Assembly (NCBI RefSeq): GCF_000719335.1
Contig: NZ_JOGB01000010.1
Location: forward strand, 91,386 to 155,385
Reading direction: 5' to 3'
DNA length: 64,000 bases
Source of the DNA: Streptomyces sp. NRRL S-87
GTDB taxonomy: Bacteria > Actinomycetota > Actinomycetes > Streptomycetales > Streptomycetaceae
The first letter of the stretch is position 1. Each line of letters begins with the position of its first letter. Positions 50,120 through 56,853 of the stretch are shown here, one piece after another. A program made the translations under genes and the position numbers. The notes under the pieces were generated by a model. It did no database searches, was not told the origin of the DNA, and saw only the letters and a program-made list of their open reading frames with translations.

Positions 50120-50865
50120 TCGAGCACGTCGTACCGCAGGAGGCGCGGGCCAGCGAGGCGTTCGGCCCGGACGGCGCCGCGGTCCTCTACCCCGAGGAGG
50201 CGGCCCTGGTCGCCGCCGCACCCAACGAGCGGCGGGAGGAGTTCACCACCGTGCGGGGCTGCGCCCGCCGCGCGCTGGCGGCCCTCGGCCTGCCGCCGGC
50301 CCCCGTTCTGCCCGGGAGGCGCAACGCGCCCCGGTGGCCGGCCGGGGTGGTGGGGAGCATGACCCACTGCGCTGGGTACCGGGCCGCGGTCCTGGCGCGG
50401 GACAGCGACCTGACGGCGGTCGGCATCGACGCCGAGCTGCACCGGCCGCTGCCCCGCGGCGTGCTGGAGGCCACGGCCCTGCCCCAGGAGCTCGCCTGGG
50501 TGCGCACCCCGCCCGCCGGGGCCGGGCCGCTGCACCGGGACCGGGTGCTCTTCAGTGCGAAGGAGGCCGTGTACAAGACCTGGTACCCCCTGGTGGGGAC
50601 CGAGCTGGACTTCGAAGACGCCGTCATCGCCTTCCGCGAGGACGGCCCCGGCGCCGCCGCGGGCGGCGGCCCGGCCGCCGGCGCGCGCACGGGATCGTTC
50701 CGGGCCCGCGTGCTGCGGCCCGGGGCCGGTCCCGACGGGCACCCGGTGTCGGCGTTCAACGGGCGCTGGATCGTGCACCGCGGCCTGGTCGTCACCGCCA
50801 TCACCGTGCCCGCCCGGCGGTCCGCGGGCGCCGCCGACCCGGCGGGCGGGGTCCCGGGTCGGTAG
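50116..50865 (+). CDS. 4'-phosphopantetheinyl transferase (Sfp/EntD/PptT type)
   Basis: The protein has 249 residues, with GTG 50116 overlapping the phosphoesterase stop and GGAGGAG upstream. Motifs: VGSMTHCAGYRAAV (P1b), VGIDAELHRPLP (magnesium Asp/Glu) and LFSAKEAVYKTWYPL (KExxYK). It converts apo carrier domains to the holo form with CoA. Placement behind the LAL activator suggests it serves this PKS, although enzymes of this class often act on all fatty acid, polyketide and peptide carriers of the cell. The C-terminus carries a low-complexity Gly/Ala insertion near residue 180. Confidence 0.92.
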   Translation: MIEHVVPQEARASEAFGPDGAAVLYPEEAALVAAAPNERREEFTTVRGCARRALAALGLPPAPVLPGRRNAPRWPAGVVGSMTHCAGYRAAVLARDSDLTAVGIDAELHRPLPRGVLEATALPQELAWVRTPPAGAGPLHRDRVLFSAKEAVYKTWYPLVGTELDFEDAVIAFREDGPGAAAGGGPAAGARTGSFRARVLRPGAGPDGHPVSAFNGRWIVHRGLVVTAITVPARRSAGAADPAGGVPGR

Positions 50866-50898
50866 GGGTTGTCCGTCCCGCGGGCCGCTGCATAGCGT
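50863..50898 (+). promoter_or_regulatory. TAGGGG box and -10 of the flavoenzyme gene
   Basis: TAGGGG (50863-50868) is followed, 30 bp from start to start, by TAGCGT (50893-50898). The same 30-bp spacing occurs at the ligase/thioesterase promoter. A box centred near -38 with no -35 hexamer fits activator-dependent transcription, with the LAL protein as the candidate. Confidence 0.45.
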
Positions 50899-50925
50899 GC
50901 GGGGACCGGACCGACTGCGCACGGC

Positions 50926-50946
50926 GTACGGCGTACGGCGTACGGC
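50926..50946. repeat. Three tandem GTACGGC units
   Basis: The three exact 7-bp units lie in the predicted leader of the flavoenzyme gene; the first follows a degenerate copy (GCACGGC). Confidence 0.7.
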
Positions 50947-51056
50947 GCGTGGATCTCCCGCCGTCCGGCCCTGGTGCGATGCCGCGTTCCCGGCTGCGCC
51001 CGGCGCGTCCCCGGTTCCCCTGGAAGCGATGTCGCACCGGCCCGAGAGGTACTCAG

Positions 51057-52718
51057 ATGACATCAGCAAGCCCGGCCCGCACCTCCATGCTCGTGCCGGA
51101 CTTCCCGTTCCCGTACGACGGCTGGCTGCGCCACCCGGCCGGCCTCGGCTCCCTGCCGGCCGGGCGGGCCGGGACACCGGTGGCCGTGGTCGGTGGCGGC
51201 ATGGCGGGCATGACCGCCGCGTACGAGCTGATGCGGCTGGGTCTGCGCCCGGTCGTCCACGAGGCCGACCAGCTGGGCGGACGGATGCGCTCCGTGCCCT
51301 TCCCGGGGGATTCCGGCTGTGTGGCGGAGATGGGCGCGATGCGCTTCCCGCTGTCGGCCCGCGCCCTGTTCCACTACATCGACCTGCTCGGGCTGCGCAC
51401 CGGTCCGTTCCCCAACCCGCTGGCCCCGGCGACCCCGAGCACGCTGATCGACCTGGGCGGCGTACGGCACACCGTGCGCACGCCGGAGCAGCTCCCGGAC
51501 GTGTACCAGGAGGTGGCCGCGGCCTGGGAGAAGGCGCTGCAGGAGCGGGCGGAGCTGGCGACCATGCGGGACGCGGTCCGGCGGCGCGACGTCGGGACGA
51601 TCAAGCACGTCTGGGACCGGCTGGTCCGGGAGTTCGACGACCAGTCCTTCCACGGCTTCCTCGCCACCGCTTCGGCGTTCCGGTCGTTCCGGCACCGGGA
51701 GGTCTTCGGCCAGGTGGGCTTCGGCACCGGCGGCTGGGACACCGACTTCCCCAACTCGCTGCTGGAGATCCTGCGCGTGGTCTACACCGAGGCGGACGAC
51801 CACCAGGTCGCCATCCACGGCGGTTCCCAGCAGGTGCCGCGCGGGCTGTGGGAGCACCGGCCGCGGGACTGCGCGCACTGGCCCGCGGACACCTCGCTGG
51901 CCTCCCTGCACGGCGGGGCGCCCCGGCCGGGGGTGCGAGCCGTGGCGCGCGACGGGGCGGGGTTCACCGTCACCGACGCCGAGGGCCGCCGCGAGCGGTA
52001 CCCGGCCGTGGTGTACACCCCGCACGTGTGGACGCTGCTGAACCGGGTGGAGGCGGACCCGGCCCTGCTGAGCGCGCCGCTGTGGACGGCGGTGGAGCGC
52101 ACCCACTACATGGGCTCGTCCAAGCTGTTCGTGCTGACGGACCGGCCGTTCTGGCACGACGTGGACCCCGCGACGGGGCTGCCGGTGATGAGCATGACGC
52201 TCACCGACCGGATGCCGCGGGGGGTCTACCTGTTCGACGACGGGCCGGACCGGCCCGGGGTGATGTGCCTGTCGTACACGTGGAACGACGACTCGCTGAA
52301 GATGGCGACGCTGAGCCCGCAGGAGCGGCTCGACGTGCTCCTGGGCAAGCTCGCGGCGATCTACCCGGGGCTGGACGTCCGGTCGCACGTCGTCGGCGGT
52401 CCGCTCACCATCACGTGGGAGAACGAGCCTCACTTCATGGGCGCGTTCAAGGCGAACCTGCCGGGCCACTACCGCTACCAGCGGCGGCTGTTCACGCAGT
52501 TCATGCAGCGCGGGCTGCCGGACGGCGAGCGCGGGTTCTTCCTGTGCGGGGACGACGTCTCGTGGACGGGCGGGTTCGCGGAGGGCGCCGTCACCACGGC
52601 GCTGAACGCCGTCTGGGGCGTGGTGGACCTCCTCGGCGGGGCGACGCACCCGGACAACCCGGGCCCCGGGGACCTCTTCGACTCCCTGGCGCCGGTCGAG
52701 CTGCCCTACGAGGACTGA
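51057..52718 (+). CDS. FAD amine oxidase, arginine 2-monooxygenase-like
   Basis: The protein has 553 residues, with ATG 51057 behind GAGAGG. The FAD-binding Rossmann motif is VAVVGGGMAGMTAAYELMRL, followed by HEADQLGGRMRSV and EMGAMRFP. The C-terminal FAD contact is FFLCGDDVSWTGGFAEGAVT. Length and the MGAMRFPxS pattern match the bacterial tryptophan/phenylalanine/arginine 2-monooxygenase group of L-amino acid oxidases. In aminopolyol clusters such an enzyme converts L-arginine to 4-guanidinobutyramide, the first step to the starter unit. The amidase for the next step is not in the window. The gene is followed by a strong bidirectional hairpin. Confidence 0.85.
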   Translation: MTSASPARTSMLVPDFPFPYDGWLRHPAGLGSLPAGRAGTPVAVVGGGMAGMTAAYELMRLGLRPVVHEADQLGGRMRSVPFPGDSGCVAEMGAMRFPLSARALFHYIDLLGLRTGPFPNPLAPATPSTLIDLGGVRHTVRTPEQLPDVYQEVAAAWEKALQERAELATMRDAVRRRDVGTIKHVWDRLVREFDDQSFHGFLATASAFRSFRHREVFGQVGFGTGGWDTDFPNSLLEILRVVYTEADDHQVAIHGGSQQVPRGLWEHRPRDCAHWPADTSLASLHGGAPRPGVRAVARDGAGFTVTDAEGRRERYPAVVYTPHVWTLLNRVEADPALLSAPLWTAVERTHYMGSSKLFVLTDRPFWHDVDPATGLPVMSMTLTDRMPRGVYLFDDGPDRPGVMCLSYTWNDDSLKMATLSPQERLDVLLGKLAAIYPGLDVRSHVVGGPLTITWENEPHFMGAFKANLPGHYRYQRRLFTQFMQRGLPDGERGFFLCGDDVSWTGGFAEGAVTTALNAVWGVVDLLGGATHPDNPGPGDLFDSLAPVELPYED

Positions 52719-52745
52719 GGGGTACGGCGCGGGGCACGGACCCGA

Positions 52746-52800
52746 GGGCCACGGGCCTGAAGGGGTACGGGCCGCGGGCCACCGGCCCGAAGGGGTACGG
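52746..52800. repeat. 25-bp direct repeat with 30-bp period
   Basis: Two near-identical copies (52746-52770 and 52776-52800), starting GGGCCAC and ending GAAGGGGTACGG, with two mismatches, lie just before the terminator hairpin. A third, weaker GGGGTACGG lies at about 52719. Confidence 0.65.
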
Positions 52801-52821
52801 CCCCTCCCGCACCGCGGACGC

Positions 52822-52855
52822 GAGGACGCCCCCGCCGCCGGGCGGGGGCGTCCTC
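52822..52855. terminator. Bidirectional terminator hairpin
   Basis: A perfect 15-bp stem (left arm GAGGACGCCCCCGCC) with a 4-nt loop GCCG lies between the convergent flavoenzyme and ligase genes. Confidence 0.8.
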
Positions 52856-52873
52856 GGCCTGCGGCCCCGGTCC

Positions 52874-54292
52874 TCAGGACTCGGCGGCGAGCGCGGCGAG
52901 GGCCTTTTTGTCGGGCTTGCCGTTGCGGTTGAGCGGGAACTGCTCCAGCACCACGACCTTGTTGGGCTGCTCGAAGGCCGGCAGCAGGTCGCAGAGCCGC
53001 TCCCGCCAGTGGCCGGCGTCCCGCATCTCCTCGTCCTCGACGAAGAACACCAGCTGGGAGCCGCGCAGTTCGTCGGGCACCGGCACGATGCGGGTGGCGC
53101 AGCCGTGGCCGGCCACCTTCCGCTCGATGAGCTCGGGGTAGAGGGTGTAGCCCATGCGGTGGACGGCGAACTTGCGTCCCAGGACGTGCAGGTTGCCCTC
53201 CGCGTCGAGGTGCCCGAGGTCGCCGGTGGCCTGCCAGCCGGTCGCGTGGGCCGGCACGATGGTGCCGTCCTCGGCGACCTGGCCGAGCAGGGCGTCCGGG
53301 GTGTCGACCTGGATCTCGCCGGTCTCGCCGGCGGACAGCTCGCGGCCGTCCTCGTCGACGATCCGCAGCCGGATGCCCTGCATGGGCCGGCCGGTGGCGA
53401 CCGGGTTGTCGAGGGTGGCGAAGGCGATGTTGCCGAGCTCGGTGGAGCCGTAGCTGTCGAGCAGGGGCAGCCCGAACTCCGCCACGTACCGCTCGACCAG
53501 CGGCGCGTCGAGCGGGGCCGCGCCGACGCAGAACATTCGGGTGGCGGTCAGGTGGTCCCGCAGCGCCGGCTTGCGGGCGATCAGGCCGAGGATGCTGCGG
53601 TAGCTGGAGGGGGTGGCGTCGACGACGGTGACGCCGGCGTCGCGGGCCATGCGCAGGGCGCGGTCGAGCCGGCGGTAGGGGGCGATCACGAGGGAGCAGC
53701 GGGTGAGCCAGGCGATGAGCACCATCGACAGGCCGTACTGGTGGGCGAAGGGCAGCAGCGGCATCAGCACGTCGTCGGACCGGTGCCCGACCTGGTCGGC
53801 GTTGCGCCGCAGGTTGCGCAGGAACGACGCTCCGGACTTCACCACGCCCTTGGGGGACCCGGTGGAGCCGGAGGTCCACATGATGAGGCCGTCGGTCAGC
53901 TCGCCCCAGGCGGTGAAGTCCAGGGCGGGCGCGGTCGGTTCGTGGTCGGTGACGGCGACCATCAGCTCGTAGAGGTGGACGGGGTCGGCGTCGGCGTAGA
54001 CGGGGGTGTCGTCGTCGACGAAGGTGACCTTCACGCCGGTGCGGACGGCGATGCGGCGCGTCTCCTCCCGGTGCTCCTGCTGGTCGACGAGGACGATGGA
54101 GGCTCCGACGTGCATCAGCGCGTACAGCACGCACACGTAGTTGGCCGAGTTGCCGGCCTTGAGCATCACGCGGGTGCCGAGGCCGACGCCCCGTTCGCGG
54201 ATGGCCTCGGCCACGCGCAGGGCGTCCTGTTCGAAGTCCTCGATGGTCCGTACGGAGTCGGGTGCCAGTATCTTCGCGTTCATCGGTCGCAC
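52874..54292 (-). CDS. AMP-forming acyl-CoA ligase (4-guanidinobutyrate:CoA ligase)
   Basis: The protein has 472 residues from GTG 54292, which has AAGGA 4 nt upstream; ATG 54283 lies 13 nt from that site. ANL-superfamily motifs: LIMWTSGSTGSPKGVVKSG (P-loop), LLDSYGSTELGN, GWQATGDLGHLDAEGN and NRNGKPDKKAL with the catalytic Lys. It is short at the N-terminus for the family. In the known aminopolyol pathway this enzyme activates 4-guanidinobutyrate to its CoA ester for transfer to the loading carrier. It is cotranscribed with the thioesterase-like gene 71 bp upstream. Confidence 0.85.
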   Translation of the reverse strand: MRPMNAKILAPDSVRTIEDFEQDALRVAEAIRERGVGLGTRVMLKAGNSANYVCVLYALMHVGASIVLVDQQEHREETRRIAVRTGVKVTFVDDDTPVYADADPVHLYELMVAVTDHEPTAPALDFTAWGELTDGLIMWTSGSTGSPKGVVKSGASFLRNLRRNADQVGHRSDDVLMPLLPFAHQYGLSMVLIAWLTRCSLVIAPYRRLDRALRMARDAGVTVVDATPSSYRSILGLIARKPALRDHLTATRMFCVGAAPLDAPLVERYVAEFGLPLLDSYGSTELGNIAFATLDNPVATGRPMQGIRLRIVDEDGRELSAGETGEIQVDTPDALLGQVAEDGTIVPAHATGWQATGDLGHLDAEGNLHVLGRKFAVHRMGYTLYPELIERKVAGHGCATRIVPVPDELRGSQLVFFVEDEEMRDAGHWRERLCDLLPAFEQPNKVVVLEQFPLNRNGKPDKKALAALAAES

Positions 54293-54363
54293 AATGTCCT
54301 TCCTGTGGGACGTGGCACGGCCGGCGACGTGCGTGCGCCGGCCGGCGGTGGATCGGGGGCGCC

Positions 54364-55008
54364 TCAGTCGGGGGCGGGTTCGTCGAGCGAGATCAGCTGG
54401 TCGTGGACGATGTTGACCACCTCCCGCCGGTACGACCGCAGGTACCCCTGGGCGCCGGGGAAGACCTCCAGGTCGAACCGGCCGGAGGTGGCCCGCCGCC
54501 ACGCGCGGACCCCGGGCAGGGTGACGCACGGGTCGTGGTCGGCCGTCAGCGCGACGACACGGCAGTTGAGGTCGGGCGGGCCGAGGCTGCGACGGGGGCC
54601 GGGGGCGTTGCGCCCGGAGACGAAGAGGGTCAGCGGCGCGGCGTAGGTCTCCCGCTCGAACCGGCGGCCCACCGAGTAGGCGAGGTCGGCGCCGAAGCGG
54701 TGCCCGAACAGGGCGAACGGCCGGTCGGACCAGCCCCGTACGGACTCGAAGACCTGGTCGGCGAGCAGGGCGCCCGTGTCCGGGTCCGGGTCCTCGGCCG
54801 CGTGGACGGCGGGGTACTGCACGATGAGCAGTTCCACCGTGGGCAGCAGCAGGTCCGCCATGGCGAGGTAGCACAGCGGGGAGTTCTGCGAGCTGGGGAA
54901 GCAGATCATGCGGTAGCTGCTCGGGAGCGCGGGCTGCCGGACCTGGATCAGGCTCACCTCGGCGGGGGTGTCGCCCCCGCCGGTGGGCCGGCTGTGCGCA
55001 TGGGTCAT
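54364..55008 (-). CDS. Type II thioesterase-like protein lacking catalytic Ser and His
   Basis: The protein has 214 residues in the GrsT/TEII alpha-beta hydrolase family: MICFPSSQNSPLCYLAMADL, LLPTVELLIVQYPA and PFALFGHRFGADLAYSVGRR. The nucleophile elbow GHSMG is GHRFG here: the Ser codon is CGC (Arg, 54697-54699). The catalytic His of the usual GGHFxL motif is Gln (PGAQGYL, 54449-54451). The Asp in TADHDPCV is kept, and CFPHAGG has become CFPSSQN. Hydrolysis by the usual dyad should be impossible, so it may be a structural or binding protein or a decayed enzyme. The frame is intact and normal in composition. Confidence 0.85.
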   Translation of the reverse strand: MTHAHSRPTGGGDTPAEVSLIQVRQPALPSSYRMICFPSSQNSPLCYLAMADLLLPTVELLIVQYPAVHAAEDPDPDTGALLADQVFESVRGWSDRPFALFGHRFGADLAYSVGRRFERETYAAPLTLFVSGRNAPGPRRSLGPPDLNCRVVALTADHDPCVTLPGVRAWRRATSGRFDLEVFPGAQGYLRSYRREVVNIVHDQLISLDEPAPD

Positions 55009-55289
55009 GCTCCCTGGAACTCCGCCTCGGACGGTGCCCGGCTCGTGGCCGGGCGTGCGGTCGGCGCCTTCCGTTCGGAAGGGGCCTCATGGTCGGATCC
55101 GTGCCGTGCCGCGGGCCGCGGGCCCGCCGCCCGGGACCGTGCCTGCGGGAGGCGGGTGCCGGCCCGGCCGGTGGACGGGGCGCGGACGGGTGCCGGATCC
55201 CCCGGGAGGACGTGTCCGTACACGGGGGTCTCCTCGCGGAACGGTGAGGCGGTCGGAGGCGTCCGGCACGGTCGCACGGTGATGCTGTG

Positions 55290-55402
55290 AGGTTATTTCG
55301 CGGCGGCAATACGGGATCACCCCTACGTCCCCCTAAGCGTTTTCCCATTCCCCCTAGGGGCCGGGCCGACCCGGTCCACCGCACCTGCGCGCGTGCTAGA
55401 CA
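55290..55402. promoter_or_regulatory. Divergent promoter region with three phased TAGGGG/CCCCTA boxes
   Basis: CCCCTA occurs at 55320, 55330 and 55351, spaced 10 and 21 bp. The last copy is part of the perfect palindrome CCCCTAGGGG (55351-55360). Leftward, TAGGGG (5' end at 55325) is 30 bp from TAACCT (55290-55295), the likely -10 of the thioesterase-ligase operon. Rightward, TAGGGG at 55355 is 42 bp from TAGACA (55397-55402), a possible -10 of the acyltransferase gene, giving a leader of about 260 nt. The remainder of the 655-bp region shows no gene. Confidence 0.5.
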
Positions 55403-55663
55403 GGGCTGCAGACCCCTTCCGTGTCCCCTCCCGTCGGCGCCCGACGCGCCACCGGCCCTGCCGAGCTTTCCGCACGGACTGCCGGACGGCCGTCGCCGCG
55501 CCCCGCTCGATTCGCATGCATAAATCACAAATCAACGACCCGGGGATTCGGCGGTCGTCCGTCCCCTTCCGGCCCCGTGCACGGATCGGCGCACTCCGCG
55601 CCGGACCGGACACGGGGCCTTTCCCCGTGCCCTCCGTCCCGAAAGCAAAGGTATTCACGGACC

Positions 55664-56701
55664 ATGACCCGTTCCGCCGCGGCCCCCGAAGAAACCCCCG
55701 CACAGAACGCCACGGATTCCTCCACCTCCCGCTCCGGAACCGCGATCGTGTTCCCCGGCATGGGTCCGGCCTCCTTCGCCGAGGTCGGGAAATTCCTCCT
55801 CCTCGACCCCTATGCGCGGGCCCGCCTCGCGGAGGCGGACGAGGTGCTCGGGTATTCGGTCTTCGACCGGTTCCGTGACGCCGCCGAGGACTACTCGGTC
55901 GATTTCCAGATCGCTTTCCTGGTGAATTCGATGGCGCTGGCCGACCGGGCCGTGGACGTCCTCGGCGTCGCCCCCGACGTGTGCGCCGGGCCCAGCTTCG
56001 GCCAGAAGGCGACCGCCGCCTTCGTCGGCTCGCTGTCCTTCCCCGAGGTGGTGCGGCTGACCGCCGAACTGGCCGCGTGCGAGGAGGAGTACTTCGCGGG
56101 CGCCTACGAGGACGTGGTCACGCACTGCTTCGTCCGCACCCCGCAGGACGCGCTGGACGAGATCCTCGCCGGGTTCGACGACCGCGGAGCCTGGTACGAC
56201 CTCTCGGGCCGGCTGGACGCCCGGTTCCACATGCTCTCCGTGCGGGAGCGGGACCTCGACGGCCTGAAGGCCGGCATCAGCGCGGCGGGCGGCTACTCCA
56301 TGTACTCGATGCGGCCGCCCGTGCACGCGGCGGCCTTCTCGGCGCTGCGCCGCAAGGCGGAGGAAGAGGTGTTCCCCGCCTACGCGTTCGCCGATCCCTC
56401 CCTGCCCGTGGTCGTCGACCACGACGGCTCGGTCGTCCGGGACGCCGCCGGGATCCGCACGATGATGCTGGACACCTTCGACCGGCCGATCCACTGGCCG
56501 CGGATGGTGGACTCGCTGCGGGCGCTGGGGGTGGGCACCCTGTACGTCACCGGTCCCGACAACCTCTTCCACCGGCTGGACGTCACCAAGGACGCGTTCG
56601 AGGTCGTCGCCGTGGGCCTGCCGAGGAAGCGGGACCGCGAACGGGAGCGGCAGCGCGCGCTGGACCGGTCCCGGGCGGCCCGCGGCGGCCGCGGCGCCTG
56701 A
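55664..56701 (+). CDS. Stand-alone acyltransferase (guanidinobutyryl-CoA:ACP type)
   Basis: The protein has 345 residues from ATG 55664. FabD-like fold: AIVFPGMGPASFAEVGKFLL, nucleophile Ser in CAGPSFGQKA, and His in RPPVHAAAFSALRR. The Arg that binds the free carboxylate of malonyl-CoA (VRxRG in FabD) is missing: the segment reads VVRLTAELAACEEEY. This agrees with a monocarboxylic acyl-CoA substrate, here 4-guanidinobutyryl-CoA made by the nearby ligase, moved to the PKS loading carrier. It ends in a basic tail (PRKRDRERERQRALDRSRAA). It is convergent with the PKS gene across a hairpin. Confidence 0.85.
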   Translation: MTRSAAAPEETPAQNATDSSTSRSGTAIVFPGMGPASFAEVGKFLLLDPYARARLAEADEVLGYSVFDRFRDAAEDYSVDFQIAFLVNSMALADRAVDVLGVAPDVCAGPSFGQKATAAFVGSLSFPEVVRLTAELAACEEEYFAGAYEDVVTHCFVRTPQDALDEILAGFDDRGAWYDLSGRLDARFHMLSVRERDLDGLKAGISAAGGYSMYSMRPPVHAAAFSALRRKAEEEVFPAYAFADPSLPVVVDHDGSVVRDAAGIRTMMLDTFDRPIHWPRMVDSLRALGVGTLYVTGPDNLFHRLDVTKDAFEVVAVGLPRKRDRERERQRALDRSRAARGGRGA

Positions 56702-56757
56702 GCCGCCGTCCGGGACCCGGTGGGCGGACGCCGCACACCGCAGGGCCCGCTCGGACG

Positions 56758-56792
56758 CGTACGTCCGACCGGATGCCGTACGTCCGACCGGA
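56758..56792. repeat. 16-bp direct repeat CGTACGTCCGACCGGA
   Basis: Two exact copies (56758-56773, 56777-56792) lie immediately before the terminator hairpin, comparable to the direct repeats before the hairpin at 52822. Confidence 0.7.
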
Positions 56793-56794
56793 CG

Positions 56795-56831
56795 GGCCGG
56801 GCCCCCACCCCTCCCGGGTGGGGGCCCGGCC
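56795..56831. terminator. Bidirectional terminator between acyltransferase and PKS genes
   Basis: A perfect 16-bp stem (left arm GGCCGGGCCCCCACCC) with loop CTCCC lies 23 bp from the PKS stop codon, between convergent genes. Confidence 0.85.
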
Positions 56832-56853
56832 TCGTCGTGCCGCCGCGCCGGCC

